Shown here one piece after another: positions 14,718 to 22,658 of a DNA stretch of 25,633 nucleotides. Position 1 is the stretch's first letter. Each line of letters starts with the position of its first letter. The stretch comes from Peptococcaceae bacterium UBA7185 (GTDB taxonomy: Bacteria > Bacillota > Peptococcia > Peptococcales > Peptococcaceae). The position numbers and the translations under genes were made by a program. The notes beneath the pieces were generated by a model, which had not been told where the DNA came from, made no database searches, and was given only the letters and a program-made list of their open reading frames with translations. The stretch covers positions 60,054 to 85,686 of the forward strand of contig DKVF01000083.1 of NCBI GenBank assembly GCA_002491065.1, written 5' to 3'.

Positions 14718-17201
14718 TTAGGTCTTTGGGGAAAGCAATTCCAGCAGCCGCTTCCGCTTGCTGCGGGCATCTCCCTCAATATGCAGTTTGGAATAGATCT
14801 GGTTGATGTACTGTTTGACGCTGCCCTCGGAGAGGAACAGCTTTTCCGCAAGCTCCCGGTTCGTCAGGCGCTGGGACATCAGGCGCACGATCTCGTATTC
14901 CCGCTCTGTCAGGGCGGCGAGAGCCGTAGGCCGAACGGCGCGGCTTCCGCGAAGCTCCGCCGCTTCCCCCAATTCTATGATCTTCGGAACGAGGGGGCTT
15001 TGCAGTAGGTTCTGCACCAGCAGGGGCTTTAGGTATCGGTAATTCTCTGCGAATGGCATCAGGAGGGTGTCGGGTTCCGCGTCGGTGAGGGCCTGAGAGA
15101 GCAGGGCGCGGGCCTGCTCGTGCTTGCCCAGCATTTCATAGGCCGCCGCGGTCTGGATGCGGATGTGGAGCGCTACCAGTGCGTAGTGTATAGCGCTGCA
15201 CACGGCCAACTGACTCTCACTGCGGCCGATGACCTTAGCATATGCCCCCTGCGCCAGATATACCTGATTTTCGATCATCTCCATCATGGGCTTGCCGGGG
15301 GCGAGAAAGTGGATGGTGGAGAGCTGGTGATCTGCGAAAACATGGGGAATTTTGCCGGTTTCGCCCATCAGCGCATGATAATAGGCACTGGAAGCGCTCC
15401 AGATATTCAGCCACGCGGCGTTGTGGTGGCGCAGCAGTGCTGCACGCCGCTCCTCGAAGGAATATCGCTGCCCGATATCCATATGCATGGAGAGCCGCCA
15501 CGCAAGAAAGTCGCAGCACAGGGCCATGTTCTCCTGGCCGTTGCCCTCGATCTGGGCGTAGGCGCTTTCCAGACCAATGTGGGCATCGGTGAAGCGACCC
15601 TGCATGAAGTCCGCCTCCGCCCGCATGATCTTCTCCGCACCTTGCCCATGGCCATCGGTGATTTTATAATAATGTGGCATACACTCGTCCATCTCACGCA
15701 ATTCGCTTTGCAGCTCGCCGGGCGCACGATAGTACATCATCAAAACCGAGGGGGAACCGAAGGTCCAGCCGCCGCTTTTCCGGATGCTGATGGCAAGGCG
15801 GGACATTTTCTCACCGGCACTGCGGTGCAGACGGCTCATAGCACTGATGTCGTTATAGCAGAGGAAGCTCATGATCAGGTCGCACTCGCCCAGCAGATTG
15901 CCCCGCTCCGCGGGGGATAGCTCCGGGTGCTCCCGGATGGCCGATAGCAAAAGATCCTTCAGCTCCAGCATTTTGGAGATATTCCGCCAGTTGAACATAC
16001 TGCGCATGAGTACAAGGAGCGCCAGCGGATGCGCTTTCAGGACGGGGACGGGGCAGGCCGCCATGGCGTCCAGCACCGCCTGCGGGTTCAGGGAGGATAG
16101 GAGGATGCCGGCGTCCTTTTCCACAACCCGCAGGGCGGCATCGTAATTCCTGCTTTTCCAATAGGCGCTCATGGCTTGGATGTACTGCTGGTGCTCCTCG
16201 TACCACGCGCCCAGACGCTCACGGCAGCGAACCTGTGTTTCCGCAGGCAGCGTCAGGAAGGTTCGCTGGGCGCATTCCTTCATCATGTGGTGGAAGCGGT
16301 AAGTGACACCGTCCGCCAGGCAGGTGACAAAGGCGTTCTGGGCAGTCAGCGCGAAGAGCAGTGTTTTCGCATCAGTGTCCCCGGTAACGAAGCGGGCCAT
16401 TTCCACGGTGAATTCATCGGCAAGGCCCATGACCGATAGAAATGCCCGCTGTTTTTCCGGCAGCGGATCGATCATAGCAGCGGTGAAGGTGGCATAAATG
16501 TCGGAGTTGCGGTCAGGCAGGACACCGCACTCGGAAAGGGTCCGCAGATTCAGGTATATGGCTGAAAACCAGCCCTCGCTGGAATACAGCAAGGAGTCCA
16601 CCTGCGCGTCGGAGAGGTCAGTGCCGCAGCGGTGGGCGTAGATGGCCAGCTCTGTGTGGTTCAGCCGCAGCTGCTCCGTGCCTATCTGATAAATTTTATT
16701 TCCCAGCCGCAAAACCTCCGCAGCGGGGAGAAAGCGATCCCGACTGGCAACGATCAGATGTACGCTGCCGGGCAGACGTCCTGCCAGGGCGCAGAGAAAA
16801 TGGGAAACACGATTGTCCGTCAGCAGATGGAAATCGTCGATAAAAATGTAGCAGGGGCGTTCACCGGCCAGCTCGCGGCAGAGATCATCCGCCAGCAGCC
16901 CGCCGCCGGCGGCATCCGCAGGGCAGTCGTAGTCCCGGAGAAAGTCAAGGCCGGCCCGGGCGAAGGCGTCCTGCACGCTCTTCCAGAAAATTGCCAGGTT
17001 ATCGGAGTACACGCTGATGCGGATGATCCGCGGCGCCTCCGCTTTCTCCCGCTGGGCAAGATACCAGTTTACCGCCGTGGTTTTGCCGTAACCCATGGAG
17101 GCGATCACGGCGGTCAGGGCACAGCGTGAGATGGGACGCAGACTTTCCTGCAGGCGCTCGGAAATATAGATGGTATTGAAGTTCCACTTCGGCTTCGGCA
17201 T
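14718..17201 (-). CDS. MalT-like LuxR-family transcriptional regulator (STAND ATPase)
   Basis: An 827-residue regulator. A P-loop GYGKTT at residues 37-42 and a Walker B strand IFIDD at 119-123 mark an N-terminal NTPase of the STAND class. The middle (about 330-730) is helix-rich with repeated patterns like the TPR-type sensor of MalT. The last 64 residues are a LuxR helix-turn-helix: LTEREYEIVRLMSQRLTNRELAEKLFLSEGSVKQYI. In this family a small ligand and ATP cause oligomerisation and activation. The ATG at 17201 follows GGAGGGAA. The gene lies directly upstream of, and in the same orientation as, the DUF2442 and surface-protein genes, so it probably activates them. GC content matches those genes and the recombinase, not the host flanks. 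The inducing ligand is unknown. Confidence 0.9.
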   Translation of the reverse strand: MPKPKWNFNTIYISERLQESLRPISRCALTAVIASMGYGKTTAVNWYLAQREKAEAPRIIRISVYSDNLAIFWKSVQDAFARAGLDFLRDYDCPADAAGGGLLADDLCRELAGERPCYIFIDDFHLLTDNRVSHFLCALAGRLPGSVHLIVASRDRFLPAAEVLRLGNKIYQIGTEQLRLNHTELAIYAHRCGTDLSDAQVDSLLYSSEGWFSAIYLNLRTLSECGVLPDRNSDIYATFTAAMIDPLPEKQRAFLSVMGLADEFTVEMARFVTGDTDAKTLLFALTAQNAFVTCLADGVTYRFHHMMKECAQRTFLTLPAETQVRCRERLGAWYEEHQQYIQAMSAYWKSRNYDAALRVVEKDAGILLSSLNPQAVLDAMAACPVPVLKAHPLALLVLMRSMFNWRNISKMLELKDLLLSAIREHPELSPAERGNLLGECDLIMSFLCYNDISAMSRLHRSAGEKMSRLAISIRKSGGWTFGSPSVLMMYYRAPGELQSELREMDECMPHYYKITDGHGQGAEKIMRAEADFMQGRFTDAHIGLESAYAQIEGNGQENMALCCDFLAWRLSMHMDIGQRYSFEERRAALLRHHNAAWLNIWSASSAYYHALMGETGKIPHVFADHQLSTIHFLAPGKPMMEMIENQVYLAQGAYAKVIGRSESQLAVCSAIHYALVALHIRIQTAAAYEMLGKHEQARALLSQALTDAEPDTLLMPFAENYRYLKPLLVQNLLQSPLVPKIIELGEAAELRGSRAVRPTALAALTEREYEIVRLMSQRLTNRELAEKLFLSEGSVKQYINQIYSKLHIEGDARSKRKRLLELLSPKT

Positions 17202-17262
17202 GGTGTTTCCCTCCGGTATAATCGATCAGATTTTTTGGGGTGTGCTGCTTGATACTGTCAAA

Positions 17263-17291
17263 ATTATACCGTGTTTCTTTGAAAATGTAAA
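17263..17291 (-). promoter_or_regulatory. Promoter of the MalT-like regulator gene
   Basis: On the minus strand TTTACA (17291-17286), 17 bases, TATAAT (17268-17263). The untranslated leader would be about 55 bases. A TTGACA directly downstream of the -10 box is in the wrong place to be a -35 box for this gene. Confidence 0.75.
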
Positions 17292-17633
17292 CTGACCCGT
17301 CCCATTCCTTTTCCCGCCAGCCAAGGCGTTCAGCGATTGTCTGCCCCAACTGTCTCACGCAATGGAATGTCTGCGGCACAATCGTTGGCGGCTCTCACGC
17401 AGCAACTTCGTTACCTTAGTTGCACAGCCAGAAAAAAGTTCACAGGATTAAATCTGCAATGCCGTAGAGCCTACCTTAGCTGATTCATTCTGAAGCCAGT
17501 GAAATGAAATAACCGCCCAATCAGCGCAAAAAGTCTTCGCTGTCAGGGTGACATGGAGCAAGGCAGGAATCGTCCTATAGAATCATAATTGCTAACATCA
17601 GTGAGAGTCCCTGCCGCCTGCGGCGGCGCTGGC
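17292..17633. other. Gene-free stretch of the island upstream of the regulator
   Basis: No coding region is supported on either strand. Short GC-rich palindromes occur near its right end (GCCGCCTGCGGC around 17,613), leading into the oriT-like repeat. Confidence 0.4.
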
Positions 17634-17690
17634 GCAAGCATAGCGTTTGTATGACAAACGCGCTTGCTGGGGTAACCCCTAGTCCCCCAT
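17634..17690. other. oriT-like inverted repeat of a mobilisable element
   Basis: GCAAGC (17634-17639) and GCGTTTGT (17643-17650) pair with ACAAACGC (17654-17661) and GCTTGC (17662-17667): a 14-bp stem with a three-base bulge and a three-base loop. Immediately after it come GGGGTAACCCC (17669-17679) and TAGTCCCCC. A strong inverted repeat followed by a short conserved single-strand region is the layout of transfer origins recognised by MobA/MobL-type relaxases. No relaxase gene is in the window, so this is a candidate only. Confidence 0.4.
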
Positions 17691-17707
17691 GCCGCCCGCG
17701 GGCGGAA

Positions 17708-17922
17708 ACTTCTCGGCAGCATTGCCGGAAAGTAGCATATAAAATCGGGTTTGGCAATATGGCCGAACCCGATCACAGTGGACCGCTCTAAAGCGCTTCA
17801 GACAATCTTGTCAAAAGCGGTAGACGCTGAAAACCGGGTTCGGTGAAATCTCCGAACCCGGTCAGACTTTTTGACAAAGTTGTCTAAAAGTAAGGGTTGG
17901 CAATCTTGCCAACCCTTACTTT
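17708..17922. repeat. Cluster of six palindromes with a shared 12-base core
   Basis: Six inverted repeats follow one another. Their 12-base centres are: GGCAGCATTGCC (17715-17726), GGCAATATGGCC (17753-17764), GACAATCTTGTC (17801-17812), GGTGAAATCTCC (17842-17853), GACAAAGTTGTC (17873-17884) and GGCAATCTTGCC (17899-17910). Most fit GRCAA-NN-TTGYC. The flanking arms differ between copies but pair within each copy (for example 9 bp in the copy at 17833-17862, 12 bp in the last). A seventh copy is at 18392-18425. Confidence 0.7.
17887..17922 (-). terminator. Palindrome overlapping the stop of the small membrane protein gene
   Basis: A 17-bp perfect inverted repeat with two bases between the arms (inner pairs must open to make a loop). 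Its right arm includes the first two bases of the stop codon of the minus-strand gene that ends at 17921. On the minus strand the stem is followed by TAGACAACTTTG, so the T-run is poor. Confidence 0.5.
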
Positions 17923-18157
17923 ACCAGATCATCTCCCGCACTACACGAATCAGCGTCACCACCCAGGAAAGTGCCGCAAGCCCCACCAGCACAAGGAAAA
18001 TCCCGTCCGCCAGAGCGGTATGGGCCAGATACCACGGGCGGAATACTGTGATGACCAATGCTCCATACAGCATCGGTACGGACAGCCGCAGCGTCTGCGC
18101 CAGACAGATGATTCCTCCCAGCAGCGCCAGCCCCAGCGATAAAACAGCAGCCATCAT
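17921..18157 (-). CDS. Small membrane protein of unknown function
   Basis: I do not recognise the family. From the ATG at 18157 it has 78 residues and three predicted membrane segments: about 3-24 (AAVLSLGLALLGGIICLAQ), 27-48 (VPMLYGALVITVFRPWYL) and 51-73 (DGIFLVLVGLAALSWVVTLI), ending in a basic tail RVVREMIW. The start is chosen because the minus strand has AAGGAGG eight bases before it; a longer in-frame form starting at 18196 is possible. It lies alone inside the recombinase-bearing element, on the opposite strand to the recombinase, flanked by strong hairpins on both sides. Such small hydrophobic proteins are common accessory genes in mobilisable elements, but no role can be given. Confidence 0.6.
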   Translation of the reverse strand: MMAAVLSLGLALLGGIICLAQTLRLSVPMLYGALVITVFRPWYLAHTALADGIFLVLVGLAALSWVVTLIRVVREMIW

Positions 18158-18194
18158 GTTCCATGCCTCCTTCTTCGATTTGCGGTATGTTACC

Positions 18195-18237
18195 ATCGGC
18201 AGACAGACTTTACAAGAGCCTGTCTGCCGATTTTTTT
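18195..18237 (+). terminator. Intrinsic terminator, plus strand
   Basis: Perfect 12-bp stem ATCGGCAGACAG (18195-18206) with its complement (18220-18231), a 13-base loop and seven T residues. No plus-strand gene precedes it, so any transcript it ends would be non-coding. On the minus strand it lies upstream of the small membrane protein gene and may shield it from read-through. Confidence 0.75.
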
Positions 18238-18243
18238 CGCTTT

Positions 18244-18300
18244 GGGTGTCGATAAGACACCCTTGACTGGACGGCGAGGGTGTCTATTGCACACCCTTGA
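18244..18300. repeat. Two direct repeats, each an inverted repeat
   Basis: Two 23-base copies (18244-18266 and 18278-18300) share GGGTGTC at the start and ACACCCTTGA at the end, differing only in the middle (GATAAG against TATTGC). Each can fold as GGGTGT...ACACCC. They are 34 bases apart centre to centre. Confidence 0.65.
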
Positions 18301-18391
18301 CCTTAAATCTTTTGCAGGAGTTTTTGATTCCGGGGTATTCACCACGCTGTTTTTTCGGGAGGGGTAGTGAGGGGGTATCTGAAAAAACAGA

Positions 18392-18425
18392 AAACCGCTT
18401 TCGGCAACATTGTCGAAAGCGGTTT
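18392..18425. repeat. Seventh palindrome of the GRCAA-NN-TTGYC family
   Basis: Arms AAACCGCTTTC (18392-18402) and GAAAGCGGTTT (18415-18425) are perfectly complementary around the core GGCAACATTGTC. The following 18426-18585 is non-coding apart from another small GC palindrome (GCCGCAC-C-GTGCGGC near 18,476). Confidence 0.7.
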
Positions 18426-18585
18426 AGAAGTTCAAAGCCGTTGGTAAATACCCGCCCATTCGCCCCGTGCCGCACCGTGCGGCGTTCTTCCGCAATGGGC
18501 AGCGTCCCTGCCCATCCCCTCCGGCAGAGACCCCACAGGCGGCGTGTGGGCAAACTCGATAAACCAAATAACACAAGGAGAACCT

Positions 18586-18768
18586 ATGGAGCAAAAAGCC
18601 AACATCACCATTGATAAGGATCATATCACCGTGGAGCGGATGCAGACAGCCTGCGGGCGGGAGATTCGAGTCATTTCCGTGTTTCCACGGCATGGCAGTG
18701 AAACCGTGGAGGACAAGCTGAAAGCCCTGGCGGAACTGGACTTTCAGCAGGGAAAGCTGTGCGCGTAA
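18586..18768 (+). CDS. Small TnpW-like transposon-encoded protein
   Basis: A 60-residue protein with no membrane segment or signal. The C-terminal half, ISVFPRHGSETVEDKLKALAELDFQ, has the pattern of the small TnpW-type proteins that sit directly upstream of large serine recombinases in Tn4451-like elements of Clostridia (a short beta-hairpin, then ETxxDKLxxLxxxD). The ATG at 18586 follows AAGGAG (18575-18580). It is 80 bases before the recombinase start, on the same strand, and probably in the same transcript. Its molecular role is not known; a part in excision control is a guess. The assignment rests on position and a short pattern. Confidence 0.6.
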   Translation: MEQKANITIDKDHITVERMQTACGREIRVISVFPRHGSETVEDKLKALAELDFQQGKLCA

Positions 18769-18782
18769 AGTGCTGGACATTT

Positions 18783-18826
18783 CAGACCGTTCGGGGTATT
18801 GTGGTGTCGCAATGCTCTGAACGGTT
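18783..18826 (+). promoter_or_regulatory. Imperfect hairpin in the leader of the recombinase gene
   Basis: AGACCGTTCGGGGTATTG (from about 18785) pairs imperfectly with CAATGCTCTGAACGGTTT (ending about 18829), with ACCGTTC/GAACGGT and ATTG/CAAT exact. It lies between the TnpW-like gene and the recombinase start, and may limit recombinase expression. Confidence 0.4.
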
Positions 18827-18848
18827 TGACAAAGAAAAGGAGGGCTGT

Positions 18849-20531
18849 ATGAATCAGTCAAACCAAATCAGGAAAACCGCTCTTTACTGCCGTCTCAGCC
18901 AGGACGATGGGATAGAGGGCGATTCGAACTCAATCCAGAATCAAAAAGCAATTTTGCAGAAATTCGCGGAAGATCACCACTTCCCCAGTCCCTGCTTTTA
19001 TGTGGATGACGGTTTTTCGGGAGGAAACTTTCAAAGACCGGCGTTCCAGCAGATGATCTCAGATATGGAAAACGGCGAGATCGGGATCATCGTGACCAAG
19101 GATCTCAGCCGCCTCGGTAGGAATCAGCTCCACACGGGACTCTACATCGAGGAACGATTCCCCATGTTCGGCGTCCGCTACATTGCCATCAATGACAATG
19201 TGGATACCGACAGCAGCGAGAGCAATGACCTCATGCCGTTCAAGAATTTGTTTAACGAGTGGTTTATTCGGGACACCAGCCGGAAGATCCGTGCGGTGCT
19301 GAAGGCCAAAGCGGAACGGGGCGAACGGCTGGGGACCAGAGCGCCTTACGGCTACCGAAAGGACCCAGGCACGAAAAAACTAATCGTGGATGAGGAAGCG
19401 GCATCCATCGTCCGTAGGATCTTCGCCATGTGCGCCGCTGGCAGTGGCCCCAGCCAAATTGCCCGCATTCTCAAGAAAGAGCAGATCCTGACGCCCACCA
19501 TGTATGCCTACACCAAGTACGGCATCACGCACGTGGGGCTGGATACACAACGACCGTATCACTGGTCTGGGGATACCGTGGCGGATATGCTGGAAAACGA
19601 GATCTATCTGGGCAATACCGTCAACATGAAGCACAGCAGCAGATCCTACAAGGACAAGCGAAGGGTCGAACATCCAAGAGAGGAGTGCCTGATCTTTGAG
19701 AACACCCATCCCGCCCTCATTACGCGGGAGGTCTGGGACATGGTACAGAGGGTGCGGAAGAACAAGCGCCGTTTGACAAAGATGGAAGAACAGAACAAAT
19801 ATTCCGGCCTTGTGTTTTGCGCTGACTGCGGCTCCAATATGGTGCTGCACCGGGCACATACCATGTCCGCCAGCTATAATCACTTTACCTGCCGCACCTA
19901 CAAGAAGGACGGGGAAGCCTGCACGGGCCACTACATCCGGGAGTGTATTCTGGACGAGATCGTACTGGAGGACCTGCGCCGGGTGACGAGCGCAGCGCGG
20001 GAACATCCGGAAAAGTTCGCCGCCTACATTGGCAGTAAGCAGTCCGCTGAGCTTCAGCGGGAGATCCGCAGGCAGGAGAAGGAACTGGCAGCCATGCGGA
20101 AGCGGAAAGCGGAACTGGACGCGATCTTCAAAAAGCTGTATGAGGACAGTGTGCTGGGCCGCATCACAACAGAGCAGTTCCAGATGCTTTCCGGCAGCTA
20201 CACGGAAGAACAGAACCTCATCACCGGCAGTATTCCACAGAAAGAGAGTGAGATCCAGAGCCTGCGGGAAACGGCGATTGGAACGGACAGCTTTCTTGAT
20301 AAGGCGAAGCGGTACACGGATATCACGGAACTGACGCCGGAGCTGCTGCGGCTGTTCATTGAGAAGATCTTGGTTCACGAGAAAGAGGTAAAGTGGTCTA
20401 AGCACGCGCCCCAGACCGTAGAGATTTATTACAACGGCATTGGCTATGTCGGCAGCGGTCAGCAGGATGTGGAAGAAGCACTGGAAGCACCGGAACCCCA
20501 GGGCACAGAGAAACCCCGGCAGGCGTCGTAA
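18849..20531 (+). CDS. Large serine recombinase with DUF4368 tail (TnpX-like)
   Basis: A 560-residue site-specific recombinase that excises and integrates the element through a serine-DNA covalent step. The resolvase domain fills about residues 8-155, with the nucleophile Ser17 in YCRLSQDD and the active-site arginines in TKDLSRLGRNQ. A recombinase domain follows (RAPYGYRKDP and on), then a zinc ribbon (CADCGSNM ... CRTYKKDGEAC), a coiled coil rich in Arg, Lys and Glu (about 400-450), and a DUF4368-type C-terminus (ELTPELLRLFIEKILVHEKE). The ATG at 18849 follows AAAGGAGGG; an in-frame ATG at 18759 overlaps the preceding gene. All catalytic motifs are present, so it is likely active. It lies at the right end of the GC-rich segment, as is usual for such elements. 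Confidence 0.93.
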   Translation: MNQSNQIRKTALYCRLSQDDGIEGDSNSIQNQKAILQKFAEDHHFPSPCFYVDDGFSGGNFQRPAFQQMISDMENGEIGIIVTKDLSRLGRNQLHTGLYIEERFPMFGVRYIAINDNVDTDSSESNDLMPFKNLFNEWFIRDTSRKIRAVLKAKAERGERLGTRAPYGYRKDPGTKKLIVDEEAASIVRRIFAMCAAGSGPSQIARILKKEQILTPTMYAYTKYGITHVGLDTQRPYHWSGDTVADMLENEIYLGNTVNMKHSSRSYKDKRRVEHPREECLIFENTHPALITREVWDMVQRVRKNKRRLTKMEEQNKYSGLVFCADCGSNMVLHRAHTMSASYNHFTCRTYKKDGEACTGHYIRECILDEIVLEDLRRVTSAAREHPEKFAAYIGSKQSAELQREIRRQEKELAAMRKRKAELDAIFKKLYEDSVLGRITTEQFQMLSGSYTEEQNLITGSIPQKESEIQSLRETAIGTDSFLDKAKRYTDITELTPELLRLFIEKILVHEKEVKWSKHAPQTVEIYYNGIGYVGSGQQDVEEALEAPEPQGTEKPRQAS

Positions 20532-20650
20532 ACACGATGACCTGTCGGGGTATCCTAGGAATCACTTGTTACCCCTGTGAGGGGGGAGCAAAACAGTATT
20601 AATGTTTCTCCATCCTCTTTTTTGTGATTAGAAGGGCACAATTTTCACAG
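20532..20650. other. Right junction region of the island
   Basis: Composition falls from GC-rich to AT-rich at about 20,590. GGGGTA (20547-20552) and TACCCC (20570-20575) form an inverted repeat around TCCTAGGA, directly followed by CCCCTGTGAGGGG. Either could be an attachment site arm or a terminator for the recombinase gene. The exact crossover point cannot be read without an empty site. Confidence 0.4.
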
Positions 20651-22426
20651 TTATTTTTTGAGCAACGGTTTCAGTTCATCCAGCAGTTCCTGGAAATAGT
20701 GTAAAGTATCTTCGATGGGCTGTGGACTGGCCATATCAACACCGGCAATCTTCAGTAAATTAATGGGATAGTCGGAACCGCCGCAGGTGAGGAAGTGGCG
20801 GTAATGGGCTACGGCGTCCGGCTCACCGGAAAGGATCTTTTTGGAAATGCTCACTGCGGCGGAAATGCCGGTAGCATATTGGTACACATAAAACGCCCGA
20901 TAAAAATGAGGGATACGAGCCCATTCGCAGCTCAATACATCATCAATGACAAAATCTTCACCGTGATAGATTTCATACAACTGGCGATAATTTTTGCATA
21001 GTACTTCCGGCAGCAACGGCTGGCCTTGTTCTACCATCTGGTGCGTCTGATTTTCAAAGTCGGCAAATAAGGTTTGACGGTACAGGGTAGAGCGAATGTT
21101 ATCCAATTGGTTGCACAAAAGCAGTGCTTTTTCAGCGTCAGATTTGCTGTGCTTATAAAGATAATCAAAAAGCAGCTGTTCATTGACAGTGGAAGCTACC
21201 TCTGCCGTGAAAATGCAATAATCCGAATAGACATAAGGCTGGTTGTTGTTGCTGTAATAGCTGTGCATCACGTGTCCCAATTCGTGGGCGATGGTGAATA
21301 CATCATTTAATGTGCCTGTAAAGTTTAGCAGTGAAAAGGGATGATAGCCGTAAGAATGAATAGCGTAAGCGCCGGTGGCTTTATTTTTGGCAGGATACAC
21401 GTCAATCCAGCGATTGTGGAAGGCTTCCTTCAGCACAGCGGTGTAGTCCTCACCCAGTACAGCAGTTGCCTCCAGTACGATTTGCTGCGCCTCTTCATAG
21501 GTGTAGGTGCGGTCGATTCCCGGCACCAGCGGCACAAAGAGATCACTGAAATGAATTTCCGGCAGACCAAGTACCTCTTTGCGCAGGGTGACATATTCCT
21601 GCAGCGGCGTTACATTCTTGCGCACAGTGGCGATGAGATTGTCATATACTTCTTCAGGAATATGATTTCCGGAAAGTGCCATAGCCCGCGCAGACGGGTA
21701 TCTGCGGCTTTTGGCGATGAACACATCATTTTTTACAGAGCCGTAATAGGCAGAGCAGATGGTATTGATGTGTTGTTTGTAAACGCCTAAGAGCTTTTGA
21801 AAATACTCGGCGCGGAATTGGGCATCTTCGTGAATCAGCGCCACCTGATAATTATTGTTATTAACCTCGATGGTGTTGCCTTCCGGCGTGGTCAATTCGG
21901 GATAGTGGATATCATTGACGCTGAGGTCATCATAAATTTTTTCAAAAGAATTGCCCAGAGAACTCATTTTGCTCAAGATTTCTTCTATTTGCTGATTGAA
22001 AATGTGTTCCTTCTGTTCAAACAAGCCTTCCATGAGAAATTGATACAGCTTCAGCTCCGGCTTTTGTGCTATATAATCAGCAAAGATTTCCGGCGTGAGC
22101 TCCAGCAATTCCGGCTCCAAGAATGCAATCTGTTCCGCTAGGGCAGTATATACGCTGTCTGCAGTTTCATACAGATCTTTGGCTTCGCCGTTGGACATAT
22201 TCTGGTCAAAATACATTTTGGCGTACACAAAAAGCGCAGTCAAGGTTTCTCCCAGCTGGTCGTTGGTCTGCAGCGCATTGTAGAGATTGTCAGCGCTTTT
22301 TGTGATCGTGCCCTGCATAGCTGCAAGGGTTTGGGTGAGCGTTTTGGCTTTTTCCAGACCATCACGCCATTTCTCCGTATTTTCGAACATCTGGGTCAAA
22401 TCCCAGGTATCTTTTTCTGTTGGCAT
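20651..22426 (-). CDS. pepF: Oligoendopeptidase F (M3B metallopeptidase)
   Basis: A 591-residue cytoplasmic zinc peptidase that cleaves short peptides. The zinc motif HExxH is seen as AHELGHVMHSYYSNN, and the third ligand region FTAEVASTVNEQLL follows about 25 residues later. The N-terminal WDLTQMFENTEKW and the C-terminal ISAAVSISKKILSGE...GGSDYPINLLKIAGVDM are typical of the M3B family, and the length is normal. The ATG at 22426 follows AGGAGGATTTTAC on the minus strand. The gene runs in the same direction as sigG, and the island fills the space between them. No strong terminator is seen after its stop. Confidence 0.94.
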   Translation of the reverse strand: MPTEKDTWDLTQMFENTEKWRDGLEKAKTLTQTLAAMQGTITKSADNLYNALQTNDQLGETLTALFVYAKMYFDQNMSNGEAKDLYETADSVYTALAEQIAFLEPELLELTPEIFADYIAQKPELKLYQFLMEGLFEQKEHIFNQQIEEILSKMSSLGNSFEKIYDDLSVNDIHYPELTTPEGNTIEVNNNNYQVALIHEDAQFRAEYFQKLLGVYKQHINTICSAYYGSVKNDVFIAKSRRYPSARAMALSGNHIPEEVYDNLIATVRKNVTPLQEYVTLRKEVLGLPEIHFSDLFVPLVPGIDRTYTYEEAQQIVLEATAVLGEDYTAVLKEAFHNRWIDVYPAKNKATGAYAIHSYGYHPFSLLNFTGTLNDVFTIAHELGHVMHSYYSNNNQPYVYSDYCIFTAEVASTVNEQLLFDYLYKHSKSDAEKALLLCNQLDNIRSTLYRQTLFADFENQTHQMVEQGQPLLPEVLCKNYRQLYEIYHGEDFVIDDVLSCEWARIPHFYRAFYVYQYATGISAAVSISKKILSGEPDAVAHYRHFLTCGGSDYPINLLKIAGVDMASPQPIEDTLHYFQELLDELKPLLKK

Positions 22427-22545
22427 GTAAAATCCTCCTGTAAATAGAATACGCGATGTAACATATAGTATATGCGTTTTTAGCTATTCCATGAGTGTAT
22501 GGCTCGTTTCTGTAAATTATGAAAATACTGGCATATACTGTTCTC

Positions 22546-22554
22546 ATTATAGCA
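22546..22554 (-). promoter_or_regulatory. Extended -10 promoter for pepF
   Basis: On the minus strand TATAAT (22551-22546) is preceded by TGC, an extended -10 element; no good -35 box is present. Transcription would start about 110 bases before the pepF ATG. The 22427-22785 interval holds this and the oppositely directed rubrerythrin promoter, and no gene. Confidence 0.55.
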
Positions 22555-22629
22555 CGATTTCATTGGAAAAGACAGGGACAGGCAGGAAAAAGTTTTCTTA
22601 AAAAATTAAAAAAAATTTGTGAAAAAATG

Positions 22630-22658
22630 TTTAGACAAATAGAATAACAGGGTATAAA
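22630..22658 (+). promoter_or_regulatory. Promoter of the rubrerythrin gene
   Basis: TTTAGA (22630-22635), 17 bases, TATAAA (22653-22658). The untranslated leader is about 120 bases and contains CAATG...CATTG and TTGT-GGG-ACAA inverted repeats; no standard PerR box is visible. Confidence 0.6.

Noticed and set aside
15120..15920. Open frame of 266 codons on the plus strand
   Set aside because: Antisense shadow of the MalT-like regulator, whose ATPase and helix-turn-helix motifs are clear.
17708..17922. CRISPR array
   Set aside because: The units are palindromes with variable arms and irregular spacing, with no constant repeat and spacer lengths and no cas genes.
19380..20405. Open frame of 341 codons on the minus strand
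   Set aside because: Antisense shadow of the serine recombinase; no family features and no start signal.
9960..20600. att direct repeats bounding the island
   Set aside because: Both ends have ACCCC...GAGGGG-type hairpins, but they align poorly and no unique shared core could be read by eye.
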